Shown here piece after piece: positions 23,588-32,179 of a stretch of DNA of 32,265 nt. The DNA is from Sphingomonas horti. GTDB taxonomy: Bacteria; Pseudomonadota; Alphaproteobacteria; Sphingomonadales; Sphingomonadaceae. Under the pieces are notes generated by a model. The model was not told where the DNA came from. It saw only the letters and a list, made by a program, of their open reading frames with translations, and did not search any database. The translations under genes were made by a program, and so were the position numbers. Within the stretch, counting starts at the first letter, position 1. Each line of letters opens with the position of its first letter. The stretch is from contig NZ_WQMS01000011.1 of NCBI RefSeq assembly GCF_009753715.1, positions 1 to 32,265 on the forward strand, in the 5' to 3' direction.

Positions 23588-24090
23588 CCCGTCACCACCC
23601 GCGCTTCCTCATGCGTGACGCGCCCCTTCTGAACTAACCACCAACGCTGCATCGCCCCTGGCTTCCCGCTCGGCGCGTCCCGTTCGTTCGCGACGAAGCC
23701 CTTTGACCGCAGCTTGCGGAGCGAGTTGCCGACGCGGTGCGTGATCTTCGTGAGCAGGATCGCGTCAGCCACGTTCAGCCGCCGCGCGTCCATAACCGCA
23801 ACCGCCAGCTCCCGCGTGTTCAGCGGCTTCCCGGCCTTGCGCATGTAGTCGATCAGGAAGCGCGCCAACTCGCCCCGGAACGCGACGTGCGGCGGCGGGA
23901 CGCGGCGCACCGGTAGCGCCTCAAAGTCTATGTCTGGCTTGAAGATGCGGATGGCCTGGTCGAGCACGTCGAGGCTGGACATCATATCCGACAGCCGATC
24001 CCGAGCGCCGTTGATGTCCGCGACCAGCTCCGCGCGCTTGCGAATGAGGCCGGATAGGGTGAGCGTATAGCCTGAGTCCTGCATACGCAT
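23584..24090 (-). CDS. IS passenger: coiled-coil / winged-helix-like protein
   Basis: 168 residues. The N-terminal ~50 are helical and coiled-coil-like (LIRKRAELVADINGARDRLS). The C-terminal half (LARFLIDYMRKAGKPLNTREL ... ITHRVGNSLRKLRSKGFV ... WWLVQKG) reads like a winged-helix DNA-binding domain. No named family recognised. It converges on the NYN gene with a 4-bp overlap and lies just inside the right terminal repeat, so it belongs to the element. A regulatory role is possible. Confidence 0.7.
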   Translation of the reverse strand: MRMQDSGYTLTLSGLIRKRAELVADINGARDRLSDMMSSLDVLDQAIRIFKPDIDFEALPVRRVPPPHVAFRGELARFLIDYMRKAGKPLNTRELAVAVMDARRLNVADAILLTKITHRVGNSLRKLRSKGFVANERDAPSGKPGAMQRWWLVQKGRVTHEEARVVTG

Positions 24091-24128
24091 GTTTTAGCCA
24101 TCGCGCACGATTACATCTATCATCCGCG

Positions 24129-24152
24129 TGGTGCATTTGCTACATAATACCG
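24129..24152 (-). repeat. Right terminal inverted repeat
   Basis: Perfect 24-bp inverted copy of 20640-20663, ending ...CTACATAATACCG, immediately followed by the right target duplication. Confidence 0.93.
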
Positions 24153-24160
24153 AATCCAAG
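24153..24160. repeat. Target-site duplication, right copy
   Basis: AATCCAAG, identical to 20632-20639. Removing the element and this copy restores the glycosyltransferase reading frame. Confidence 0.9.
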
Positions 24161-25132
24161 GCCCGGGCCGACGACCAAGGCGGACAATCTGAACGCGATG
24201 TGGCGCGCGCTGCTGGCGGATGGCACCCCGGTCGCGGCGATCGCGCTGCACGATGCGGAGGACGTCGTGCATCCCGCCGAGATCGGCATCTTCGCCGCGC
24301 TGTGCGGGCGGTTTGACCTGGTGCAGCTGCCCGTGCTGCCGCTGATCGAGCGGGAGCGCGGCTGGTGGGCGCGCGCCGTCTCCAGCACCTATGCCGACGA
24401 ATTCGCGGAGAGCCATGGCAAGCAGCTGACCGTCCGTGAGGCGATCGGCGCCGGCGTACCGTCGGCGGGGGTCGGGTGCGCTTTCTCGCGTGCCGTGCTG
24501 GAGCGGGTCGCCGCGCGCCACGGCACACCGTTCGACGCGGGCAGCGTCACCGAGGATTACGAGCTCGGGCTTCGGATCCGCGAGCTGGGCGGGCGCGGCG
24601 TTTTCGTGCGGCTGCCCGGCCGGGCCGGCGGCGCGGCGGTGGCGGTGCGCGCCCATTTTCCGGACACGATCGCCGCTGCCGTCCGACAGAAGGCACGCTG
24701 GCAAGCCGGAATCGCGCTCTCCGGCTGGACTCGGCTCGGCTGGCGCGGAAGCTGGACCGAGCATTGGATGCGCTTTCGCGATCGCCGGGCGATTCTCGCC
24801 GCGCTGGTGCTGCTCTGCGCTTATCTGTCGGGCGCGAGTTGGACAGTGCTGAGCTGGACCGGCGCCGCGCCGGCCTTCAATGCCGTCGAAGCCGGCCTGT
24901 TCGCGGTCTGCGCGGCATTGATGCTCTGGCGGCTGCTGGTTCGGGCCGCCTTCGTCACGCATGCCTATGGCTGGGTCGAGGGGCTGCGTTCGATCCCGCG
25001 CGTGCTGCTCGGCAACTTCATCGCGATGGCCTCGGCGCGGCGCGCGCTCCAGTCCTATCTGCGGCTGGCGCGCGGTGCGCCGCTGGTCTGGGACAAGACG
25101 GAGCACAGCTTTCCGAAGGCGATTCCGGCGGA

Positions 25133-26119
25133 ATGAGGGTCGGGCCGGTCGCGTTCCTGTTCATCGTTGCCGCCGGCTGGGCGGGCCTGAGGGCGGTGAT
25201 GCTGTGGCCGGAAAGCGATTATGTACAGGCATCGCCGCGCCGCATCGCGTGGCAGCCTGCCCTTACCGCGCCTTCGCCGGCCGGCGGGTCGGCGAGAGCC
25301 ATGGCGGGAGCCGTGTCCCTTCCGATCGCTGTCGCCCGAACCGACCGGCCCACTCGTTCAACTTCCGGAACCCCCGCGGACCCGACGGCGCCATTGCCGG
25401 ACAGGAGCGAGGCGGCGACGGCCTCGGCGGCCGTACCGCGCCGCTTCATCGCCCCGAGCTTTCCGCCCGGGCCCACGGCCGCGCGTGACCGGGAACGTCT
25501 CGGCCTGACGGTATGGACGATCGTGCGCGGGGAGGCGGGACCGGGCCTCGCCTCGGCGGGTCAGCTCGGCGGCAGCCAGGCAGGCGTCCGGGCCCGCTAT
25601 GACCTTGGATCCGGCTTCGCGGCCGCAGTGCGACTGTCGGGTCCGCTTCGCTCGCGGCTCGGCAATGAAGCGGCGGTCGCGCTCGATTGGCGGCCGGCGC
25701 GCCGGATTCCGGTGACCGTCTCGATCGAGCGCCGAGCCGGGCTCGATGGCGGCGGGCGCGACGCCTTTGCCGCCGGAGTTTTCGGCGGCGGCGCGGTAGC
25801 GCTGCCCCTCCAGGTTCGCCTGGACGGCTATGCCCAGGCCGGACTGGTCGGCACGAAGCGGCGCGACGCCTATGTCGACGCCGCATTCCGCGCCGAGCGG
25901 ACGCTCGCCGGGTCGGCACGGTTCCGGCTGGCTGCCGGCGCGGGAGCCTGGGGCGGCGCACAGCCGGGCGTTTCGCGGCTCGACCTGGGCCCGCAGCTCG
26001 TCGCGCACGCCCCGGTGCGAAACGGCAGCCTGCGCCTTGCCGCGGAATGGCGCTTCAGGGTCGCCGGCCGGGCGCAGCCGGGCTCGGGCCCGGCGCTTTC
26101 GATCGGCGCCGACTTCTGA
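25133..26119 (+). CDS. Putative outer-membrane protein resembling the NfrA C-terminus
   Basis: 328 residues. Signal-like segment (~5-22), then a low-complexity Ala/Pro/Thr region (~35-110), then a beta-rich domain to the C-terminus (GLTVWTIVRG, GQLGGSQAGVRARYDL, AYVDAAFRAER, GAGAWGGAQPGVSRLDLGPQL, GSGPALSIGADF). Alternating strands and a terminal Phe suggest an outer-membrane barrel. The GGSQAG/GAQPG pattern recalls the C-terminal domain of bacteriophage N4 adsorption protein A (NfrA). The start overlaps the glycosyltransferase stop (ATGA), matching an NfrB-NfrA pairing in which the exported partner handles the glycan. The IS insertion upstream may have a polar effect on it. The NfrA link is moderate, from pattern only. 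Confidence 0.6.
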   Translation: MRVGPVAFLFIVAAGWAGLRAVMLWPESDYVQASPRRIAWQPALTAPSPAGGSARAMAGAVSLPIAVARTDRPTRSTSGTPADPTAPLPDRSEAATASAAVPRRFIAPSFPPGPTAARDRERLGLTVWTIVRGEAGPGLASAGQLGGSQAGVRARYDLGSGFAAAVRLSGPLRSRLGNEAAVALDWRPARRIPVTVSIERRAGLDGGGRDAFAAGVFGGGAVALPLQVRLDGYAQAGLVGTKRRDAYVDAAFRAERTLAGSARFRLAAGAGAWGGAQPGVSRLDLGPQLVAHAPVRNGSLRLAAEWRFRVAGRAQPGSGPALSIGADF

Positions 26120-26179
26120 ACGCGCTTTCGCTTCGTCCTTTCGCCCGATAGGACCGTCGCGGCCGATAACGGGAAGCGC

Positions 26180-27094
26180 ATGGACCTTTACCTGCCGATC
26201 GCGAACCTGTCCGTGAATGCGCTCGTGATCGTTGCGCTGGGTCTTGGCGTGGGCGTGCTTTCCGGCCTGTTCGGCGTCGGCGGCGGGTTCCTGACCACGC
26301 CCCTGCTGATCTTTTACGGCATCCCTCCGACCGTCGCGGCCGCTTCGGCCGCAAGCCAGGTGACGGGCGCAAGCGTTTCCGGCGTGTTCGCGCATTTCCG
26401 CCGCGGCGGTGTCGACGTGCAGATGGGGTGGGTGTTGGTGGGGGGCGGCATGATCGGCTCGCTGCTCGGCGCGTTCCTGTTCCGGCTGCTGCAGACCACC
26501 GGCCAGATCGATACCGTCATCAACCTGCTCTATGTCCTGCTGCTGGGCGGGATCGGCGGGCTGATGATGCGCGATGCGATCCGCACCCTGCGCCACACGC
26601 GGCGCGAAGGCGGCGCGCCGGCGGCAAAGCGCCGCCATCACCCGATGATCGCCGCCCTTCCCCTGCGCTGGCGCTTCTACGCATCGGGGCTCTACATCTC
26701 GCCGCTCGCGCCGCTGCTGCTGGGGATCGGGACGGGCGTGCTGACGGTGCTGCTGGGCGTCGGCGGCGGCTTCATCATGGTCCCGGCGATGATCTACCTG
26801 CTCGGCATGGGCACGCGCGTCGTGGTCGGCACCTCGCTGTTCCAGATCCTGTTCGTGACTGCGGCGACGACTCTGATCCATTCGATCACCACGCACGCCG
26901 TCGATATCGTACTGGCGGCGCTGTTGCTGGTCGGCTCGGTGATCGGCGCCCAATTGGGTGCGATCCTCGCCCAGCGCGTGAAGCCCGATTTCCTGCGCGT
27001 GCTGCTGGCCGCGCTGGTGCTGGTGGTAGCGATCCGCATGGCGATCGGCCTGGGCTGGCGGCCGGACGAAATCTACACGGTGCAGGCCTCGTGA
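26180..27094 (+). CDS. TauE/SafE-family sulfite/organosulfur exporter
   Basis: 304 residues with eight or so helices in two repeats, each with the family motif: GVLSGLFGVGGGFLTTPLL (N-half) and GVLTVLLGVGGGFIMVPAM (C-half). TauE/SafE members carry sulfite, sulfoacetate or other anions across the inner membrane. The stop overlaps the GTG start of the TIGR02186 gene, a pairing seen in many alphaproteobacteria, which suggests a shared function. Confidence 0.92.
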   Translation: MDLYLPIANLSVNALVIVALGLGVGVLSGLFGVGGGFLTTPLLIFYGIPPTVAAASAASQVTGASVSGVFAHFRRGGVDVQMGWVLVGGGMIGSLLGAFLFRLLQTTGQIDTVINLLYVLLLGGIGGLMMRDAIRTLRHTRREGGAPAAKRRHHPMIAALPLRWRFYASGLYISPLAPLLLGIGTGVLTVLLGVGGGFIMVPAMIYLLGMGTRVVVGTSLFQILFVTAATTLIHSITTHAVDIVLAALLLVGSVIGAQLGAILAQRVKPDFLRVLLAALVLVVAIRMAIGLGWRPDEIYTVQAS

Positions 27095-27849
27095 GGCGCG
27101 CGGCCGCTCTCCTCGCACTGCTGGCGCCGGTACTGATCGGCGCGACCAAGCCGCTGCTGGTGCCCGACGTGTCGCAGCGCAGCATCCAGATCGTCTATAG
27201 CTTCACCGGGGCCGAGCTGTTGCTGTTCGGCGCGATCGTCTATCCCGGCGGGCGCGCGCCCGACCGCCCGGCCGATATCGCCGTCGTCGTCAAGGGCCCG
27301 GTCGAGCCAATTCGAGTGCGCGAGAAGCAGAAGGTCGCCGGCATCTGGGTGAATGCGGACAGCGCCAGCTTCCGTTCGGCGCCGGCCTTCTACGCCGTCG
27401 CGACCTCCCGCCCGCTCGGCCAGCTTGTCGACGAACGCACCGCCGCCATTTACGAGCTCGGCATCCGCAACCTCCAGCTGTCGCCGGCCGATGCCGACAC
27501 GCCGGACAAGGCGAACCGCTTCGAGAACGGCCTGGTCGACCTTCGCCAGCGCCGCGACCTGTATGTCGAGCAGCCGGGCGCTGTGCGCATCACCGATGGC
27601 GTGCTCTACCGCGCTCGCATCCGCATCCCGGCGCGCGTGCCGGTCGGGACATATACGGCGGAGACGTTCCTGATCCAGGACGGGCGCGTGATCGCTGCCG
27701 CCGTCCGCGACATCAACATCCAGAAATCCGGGTTCGAGGAATATATCGCCCGCGCCGCCGCCGAGCACGGCTTTATCTACGGCGTGCTGGCCGTCGCCTT
27801 GTCGGTCGGGCTCGGCTGGGCTGCGGGCGCATTGTTCCGCCGGTTCTGA
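27091..27849 (+). CDS. TIGR02186-family membrane protein
   Basis: 252 residues with a GTG start in GTGA overlap. Signal peptide (~3-19), a periplasmic beta-rich domain (~22-215, with VYSFTGAELLLFGAIVYPGG and GTYTAETFLIQDG) and one C-terminal helix (~228-247, FIYGVLAVALSVGLGWAAGALF). This is the TIGR02186 layout. These proteins are encoded beside TauE/SafE exporters and probably serve as a periplasmic partner; biochemical function is unknown. Confidence 0.88.
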   Translation: MRRAAALLALLAPVLIGATKPLLVPDVSQRSIQIVYSFTGAELLLFGAIVYPGGRAPDRPADIAVVVKGPVEPIRVREKQKVAGIWVNADSASFRSAPAFYAVATSRPLGQLVDERTAAIYELGIRNLQLSPADADTPDKANRFENGLVDLRQRRDLYVEQPGAVRITDGVLYRARIRIPARVPVGTYTAETFLIQDGRVIAAAVRDINIQKSGFEEYIARAAAEHGFIYGVLAVALSVGLGWAAGALFRRF

Positions 27850-27905
27850 CTTTCTTTACCGGCAAGGCCGTACATCCCGCCGGCATTCTTGCCCGAGGAT
27901 TGTTC

Positions 27906-29573
27906 ATGGACCTGACGCCCAGCCCCGCCCCATTCCAGGATGACGGCCGCGCCGACTCCACAGGTCACGCCATTGCAGCAAGCGCCCCGATCGGAACGGT
28001 GTTCGAGATCGCCGGATCCAATTCGCAGATCCTGCTCGACAAGGCGGTTATCGACCGGCTCTCGCAACACGCGGATCCGAGCGTTGCTGCGGCCGGCCAG
28101 GTCGGCGGCCAGGTCAAGATCCGGGTTGGCGCCGTGTGGCTGGTGGCCAGCGTGCGCGCGCTGCGGCTCGATCCAACCGGCGGCACGATCATGGCCCAGA
28201 TCGACTTTCTCGGCGAAGGCGACGAGGAAAGGCTGACCGGGCGGTTGTACAAGTTCCGGCGCGGCGTGACCCGCTACCCCGTCCCGGGAGCGGAAGTGCA
28301 CCCGGTCAGCAGCCTGGACATGAAGGAGATGTATGCAGCGGCGGACCGTCCGCACATCGAGGTCGGAACGGTCTTTCCGACCCGCGACGTCCGCGGCGCC
28401 CTGTTCGTCGACGCGCTGCTGGGCAAGCATTTCGCGCTGCTCGGCTCCACCGGCACCGGCAAGTCCACCTCGGCGGCGCTGATCCTGCACCGTATCTGCG
28501 AGATGGCGCCCGAAGGCCATGTCCTGATGATCGACCCGCACGGCGAATATTCGGTCGCGTTCGAGAGCAACGGCGCGATCTATGACGTCAGCAACCTGGC
28601 GATGCCGTACTGGCTGATGAACTTCGAGGAACATTGCGAGGTGTTCCTCACCTCGTCGGGTTCCAACCGGCAGCTCGACGCGGACATCCTCGCCAAGTGC
28701 CTGCTTGCGGCCAAGGCAAAGAACCGTGCGGCCGAAGGCATCGCCAAGCTGACCGTCGATTCGCCGATTCCCTATCTGCTGAGCGACCTCACCAACCTGA
28801 TCCAGCTGGAGATGGGCAAGCTCGACAAGGCGGGGGACAGCACGCCCTATCTGCGCCTCAAGACCAAGATCGACGAGATCAAGGCCGATCCGCGCTACGG
28901 GTTCATGTTCTCCGGCATGCTGGTCGCCGACACCATGGCCGAATTCATCGCCCGCGTGTTCCGGCTGCCGGGCAACGGCAAGCCGATCTCGATCATCGAC
29001 GTGTCGGGCGTGCCGTCGGAAATCACGTCGGTCGTGGTCTCGGTGCTGAGCCGGATGGTGTTCGACCATGCGATCTGGTCGCGCGGCGAGCAGCAGCGGC
29101 CGGTGCTGCTGGTGTGCGAGGAAGCGCATCGCTACGTGCCGAACGAGCGGAATGCCGACGGGTCGTCGGTGGGCCGCATCCTGAGCCGCATCGCCAAGGA
29201 AGGCCGCAAGTACGGCGTGTCGCTGGGGCTGATCACGCAGCGTCCGTCGGACCTGGCGGAGGGCGTCCTGTCGCAGTGCGGCACGATCATCGCGATGCGC
29301 CTCAACAACGAACGCGACCAGGCGTTCGTGAAGGCGGCGATGCCGGAAGGCTCGCGCGGCTTCCTCGATGCGATCCCGGCGCTCCGCAACCGCGAGGCGA
29401 TCGTCTGCGGCGAAGGCGTAGCGATCCCGATCCGCGTCGCGCTCGACACGCTGGAGGAGCACAAGCGGCCCGCGTCCGGCGACCCGCTCTTCTCCGAGCT
29501 GTGGAAGCGCACCGGCGGAGAGGAAGACAGCCTGGCGCGGACGATCAAGCGCTGGCGCAGCCAGGGGCGCTGA
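27906..29573 (+). CDS. HerA-like ATPase / DNA translocase
   Basis: 555 residues. An N-terminal HAS-barrel-like region (~28-130) precedes a HerA/DUF87 P-loop domain: Walker A at 180-188 (GSTGTGKST), MIDPHGEYS, Walker B in LLVCEEAHRYVP, then RIAKEGRKYGVSLGLITQRPSDL. HerA is a hexameric translocase; with NurA it resects DNA ends, and in some bacteria it forms defence complexes with partner nucleases. No nurA or nuclease gene adjoins it here. ATG 27906 has GAGGA 6 nt upstream; an earlier TTG at 27900 is less likely. Confidence 0.9.
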   Translation: MDLTPSPAPFQDDGRADSTGHAIAASAPIGTVFEIAGSNSQILLDKAVIDRLSQHADPSVAAAGQVGGQVKIRVGAVWLVASVRALRLDPTGGTIMAQIDFLGEGDEERLTGRLYKFRRGVTRYPVPGAEVHPVSSLDMKEMYAAADRPHIEVGTVFPTRDVRGALFVDALLGKHFALLGSTGTGKSTSAALILHRICEMAPEGHVLMIDPHGEYSVAFESNGAIYDVSNLAMPYWLMNFEEHCEVFLTSSGSNRQLDADILAKCLLAAKAKNRAAEGIAKLTVDSPIPYLLSDLTNLIQLEMGKLDKAGDSTPYLRLKTKIDEIKADPRYGFMFSGMLVADTMAEFIARVFRLPGNGKPISIIDVSGVPSEITSVVVSVLSRMVFDHAIWSRGEQQRPVLLVCEEAHRYVPNERNADGSSVGRILSRIAKEGRKYGVSLGLITQRPSDLAEGVLSQCGTIIAMRLNNERDQAFVKAAMPEGSRGFLDAIPALRNREAIVCGEGVAIPIRVALDTLEEHKRPASGDPLFSELWKRTGGEEDSLARTIKRWRSQGR

Positions 29574-29636
29574 TCGGCGGCACCCTTTCGCGCGACGTGC
29601 GTTGCACAGGCGTTACGACCATTCGGATGCCTGCAG

Positions 29637-30089
29637 ATGGACAGAATCTTCACGCATATCGCGACGCGCATCGCCAACGCATCGGGGCAGCCGATCACGT
29701 TCATCGTCGCGTTGCTGCTGATCGTGATCTGGGCAGCGACCGGGCCGGCATTCCATTATTCCGACACGTGGCAGCTGATCGTCAACACGTCGACGACGAT
29801 CGTCACCTTCCTGATGGTGTTCCTGATCCAGAATAGCCAGAACCGCGATGCATCGGCGATGCAGGCGAAGCTCGACGAGCTGATCCGTTCGGTCGACAAG
29901 GCGCGCGAGCAATTCATCGGCATCGAGCATCTGACCGACCTGGAAATCTGCGAGATTCGCGACGCGCTGGAAAAGGAAGTCGCCGAAGCCGAGGACAAGC
30001 AGCGGACCGCGGACGACACGGTGGACCGGCTGCTGAAACGCCATTACCGCATCCGGCGCAGGGAGATGAGGAAGGCCAATGCCGGTTGA
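29637..30089 (+). CDS. Low-affinity iron permease-family small membrane protein
   Basis: 150 residues. Two N-terminal helices (~20-38 and ~49-65) surround the family pattern GQPITFIVALLLIVIWAATG and TIVTFLMVFLIQNSQNRD, followed by a long charged coiled-coil (~70-145). It fits the low-affinity iron permease (Fet4-like) family label used for bacteria, though it is much shorter than fungal Fet4, so iron transport is not established. It overlaps the HIT gene start by 11 bp. Confidence 0.83.
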   Translation: MDRIFTHIATRIANASGQPITFIVALLLIVIWAATGPAFHYSDTWQLIVNTSTTIVTFLMVFLIQNSQNRDASAMQAKLDELIRSVDKAREQFIGIEHLTDLEICEIRDALEKEVAEAEDKQRTADDTVDRLLKRHYRIRRREMRKANAG

Positions 30090-30456
30090 CGCCACCGCCG
30101 CCTATGACCCGGACAATATCTTCGCGCGCATCCTCCGCGGCGAAATCCCCTGCCGGAAAGTCTATGAGGACGAGCACGCGCTCGCCTTTCACGACATCAA
30201 TCCGCAGGCGCCGCACCACATTCTGGTGATCCCCAAGGGAGCCTATGTCTCATGGGACGACTTCTCCGCGCGCGCGGGCGATGCGGAGATCGCCGGCTTC
30301 GTGCGCGCGGTCGGCCATGTCGCGCGCGAGGCGGGGCTGGTCGCGCCCGGCTACCGGCTGCTGGCCAATTCCGGCCCGGACAGCCACCAGGAAGTGCCGC
30401 ACCTGCACGTCCACATCTTCGGCGGACGCCCGCTTGGGCCGATGCTCGCGCGCTGA
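30079..30456 (+). CDS. HIT-family nucleotide hydrolase (HinT-like)
   Basis: 125 residues with the histidine triad at 108-112 (HLHVH, in QEVPHLHVHIFGGRPLG) and the N-terminal FARILRGEIPCRKVYEDEHALAFHD block typical of HinT/PKCI proteins. These hydrolyse nucleoside phosphoramidates such as AMP-lysine. The ATG lies inside the preceding gene, implying translational coupling. Confidence 0.92.
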   Translation: MPVDATAAYDPDNIFARILRGEIPCRKVYEDEHALAFHDINPQAPHHILVIPKGAYVSWDDFSARAGDAEIAGFVRAVGHVAREAGLVAPGYRLLANSGPDSHQEVPHLHVHIFGGRPLGPMLAR

Positions 30457-30520
30457 ACGGCCTTCAGCGCGGATAAATCTTGCGCGTGCTTAAATAGCCT
30501 CTAGGTTCCGCCGCCACAAA

Positions 30521-30541
30521 CGCGCGCTTGTTCGGCGCGCG
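30521..30541 (+). promoter_or_regulatory. GC hairpin in the leader of the amino-acid transporter gene
   Basis: CGCGCGC (30521-30527) and GCGCGCG (30535-30541) form a 7-bp stem with a 7-nt loop, 18 nt before the ATG at 30560. No T-run follows. It may be a weak terminator for the HIT gene or a leader structure. Confidence 0.35.
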
Positions 30542-30559
30542 ACTAGGGGATCGTAAGGC

Positions 30560-32101
30560 ATGCTATTCGGGCGCACCAAGCCACTCGACGCCATTCTTGC
30601 CACTGCCGAGAAGAAGGGTCTGCACCGCACGCTGGGCGCGTTCCAGCTAACCCTGCTCGGCATCGGCGCCGTCATCGGGACCGGCATCTTCGTCTTGACC
30701 GCCGAAGCCGCGCAAAAGGCCGGGCCGGCAATGATGATCAGCTTCGTGATCGCGGGCGCGGTCTGTGCCGTCGCCGCGCTCTGCTACTCGGAGCTCGCCT
30801 CGATGGTGCCGGTCGCGGGCTCCGCCTACACCTACACCTATGCGGTGATGGGCGAGCTGCTCGCCTGGATGGTCGGCTGGGCGCTGATCCTCGAATATGC
30901 GGTGGGCGCCAGCGCCGTCGCCGTCGGCTGGTCCGGCTATTTCGTCGGTCTCATGAAGAGCTGGGGGGTCGAGGTCCCGCTGGCACTCGCGGCGGGTCCG
31001 GACAGCGGCGGCATCATCAACCTCCCCGCGGTCGTGATCTCGCTGCTGATCACCGGCCTGCTGATCCTTGGCACCCAGGAGAGCGCGCGCTTCACCGCCC
31101 TGCTTGTGCTGGTGAAGGTGGTCGCACTGACGGTCTTCGTTGTCCTGACGCTACCGGTGCTGAACGGCGCGCATTTCGAGCCCTTCATCCCGAACGGCTG
31201 GGGCACCTACGGCGTGGTCGGCGCGGCTGCGTCGATCTTCTTCGCTTATGTCGGCTTCGACGCAGTCTCGACCGCAGCCGAGGAGACGGTCAATCCGCAG
31301 CGCAACGTGCCGATCGGCCTGATCGGATCGCTGCTGTTCTGCACCGTCTTCTATCTGCTCGTCGCGGCCGGCGCGATCGGCTCGCCGCTCGGCGCGCAGC
31401 CGCTGCGCGACGCTGCCGGGGCCGTGCTCGCGCCGGGAACCAGCGAACTGACGGCAAAGTGCCAGTCGGTGATCGCCTCGGGCATGGCCGAGCCGCTCGT
31501 CTGCTCGAAGGAAGCGCTTGCCCACGTATTGCGCTCGATCGGCTATGAACGGATGGGCGACCTGATGGGCATTGCCGCGTTCATCGCCCTGCCCTCGGTC
31601 GTGCTGATGATGATGTTCGGCCAGACGCGCATCTTCTTCGTGATGGCCCGCGACGGACTGCTGCCGGCCAAGCTCGCCAGCGTCCATCCGAGGTTCAAGA
31701 CGCCGCACGTCGTGACTGCCTTCACCGGTATCGTCGTCACCCTGGCGGCGGCGTTCCTGCCGGTGGGCAAGCTTGCCGACTATTCGAACTCGGGCACGCT
31801 GTTCGCGTTTGCGATGGTGGCGCTGGCGGTGCTGGTGCTGCGCCGCAAGGATCCCGCGCGTCACCGTCCGTTCCGGACGCCGGCCGTGAACATCATCGCG
31901 CCGCTGGCGATCATCGGCTGCATCGGGCTCTACCTGAACCTGCCGATGCTGGCCAAGATGGTGCTGATCGTGTGGGGCGCCGTCGGCCTGCTGATCTACT
32001 TCGCCTACAGCCGCAGCCGCAGCCATGTAGGCCGCGGCATCGTCGAGGTGGATACCGATCCGAACCTGCAGCCCGAACTGGCGGAAAAGCCGGCCGAGTG
32101 A
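30560..32101 (+). CDS. APC-family amino-acid permease (cationic amino-acid transporter type)
   Basis: 513 residues, about twelve to fourteen helices. The substrate-binding helix motif GIGAVIGTGIFVLTA is near residue 35, and the helix-6 region has FFAYVGFDAVSTAAEETVNPQRNVP, the signature of YfnA/CAT-type permeases. Loop insertions (e.g. CQSVIASGMAEPLVC) are seen in alphaproteobacterial members. Cationic or branched amino acids are likely substrates. AGGGGA lies 9 nt before the ATG. The gene stands alone, followed by an inverted repeat. Confidence 0.92.
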   Translation: MLFGRTKPLDAILATAEKKGLHRTLGAFQLTLLGIGAVIGTGIFVLTAEAAQKAGPAMMISFVIAGAVCAVAALCYSELASMVPVAGSAYTYTYAVMGELLAWMVGWALILEYAVGASAVAVGWSGYFVGLMKSWGVEVPLALAAGPDSGGIINLPAVVISLLITGLLILGTQESARFTALLVLVKVVALTVFVVLTLPVLNGAHFEPFIPNGWGTYGVVGAAASIFFAYVGFDAVSTAAEETVNPQRNVPIGLIGSLLFCTVFYLLVAAGAIGSPLGAQPLRDAAGAVLAPGTSELTAKCQSVIASGMAEPLVCSKEALAHVLRSIGYERMGDLMGIAAFIALPSVVLMMMFGQTRIFFVMARDGLLPAKLASVHPRFKTPHVVTAFTGIVVTLAAAFLPVGKLADYSNSGTLFAFAMVALAVLVLRRKDPARHRPFRTPAVNIIAPLAIIGCIGLYLNLPMLAKMVLIVWGAVGLLIYFAYSRSRSHVGRGIVEVDTDPNLQPELAEKPAE

Positions 32102-32125
32102 TCTCTCGGGAAACACCCGTTCGCT

Positions 32126-32163
32126 TCGAGCGAAGTCGAGAAACGTATCTCGACTTCGCTCGA
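32126..32163. repeat. Sphingomonad-type inverted repeat downstream of APC permease
   Basis: Two perfect 16-bp arms (32126-32141 and 32148-32163, core GAGCGAAGTCGAG) with a 6-nt loop, 24 bp after the stop. Such dispersed palindromes are frequent in sphingomonad intergenic regions and can act as bidirectional terminators. Confidence 0.65.
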
Positions 32164-32179
32164 TACGATCGGACTTGCT

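Larger units (their letters stand above)
20640..24152 (+). mobile_element. IS1595-family transposon with passenger genes, 3513 bp
   Basis: Bounded by perfect 24-bp terminal inverted repeats (20640-20663 and 24129-24152, beginning CGGTATTATGTAGC) and an 8-bp direct target duplication. It contains one transposase (21856-22818) of the ISPna2-like type and four passenger genes: a membrane protein and a DUF6471 protein (minus strand), a NYN-domain protein (plus) and a winged-helix-like protein (minus). Simple IS1595 members are much shorter, and passenger-carrying members are known. Intact ends, intact transposase and perfect target duplication argue for recent insertion and possible mobility. Confidence 0.93.
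20245..25136 (+). pseudogene. NfrB-like processive glycosyltransferase, interrupted by IS1595 element
   Basis: Two fragments, 20245-20639 and 24161-25136 (after one target copy), rejoin in frame to give 456 residues. The junction reads ...VLNP-R-PGPTTKADN. The restored enzyme has hydrophobic N-terminal segments (~14-42), GT2 motifs AIFVPAWRE (70-78), KADN (138-141), DAED (163-166), TED (262-264) and QKARW (308-312), then two or more C-terminal membrane helices. This D/DxD/D/QxxRW set is that of processive family-2 glycosyltransferases and resembles bacteriophage N4 adsorption protein B (NfrB), which makes a surface glycan in E. coli; the E. coli protein is longer. As it stands, the first piece stops at 20652 inside the IS and lacks the catalytic core. 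The second piece could start at ATG 24198 but lacks the nucleotide-binding start. Confidence 0.85.

Noticed and set aside
25358-27118. 586-codon open frame on the minus strand
   Set aside because: It opposes three convincing genes (NfrA-C-like, TauE/SafE, TIGR02186) and is full of Arg/Gln/His-rich low-complexity sequence typical of antisense frames in G+C-rich DNA.
27777-29462. 561-codon minus-strand open frame
   Set aside because: Antisense shadow of the HerA-like ATPase; no domain pattern.
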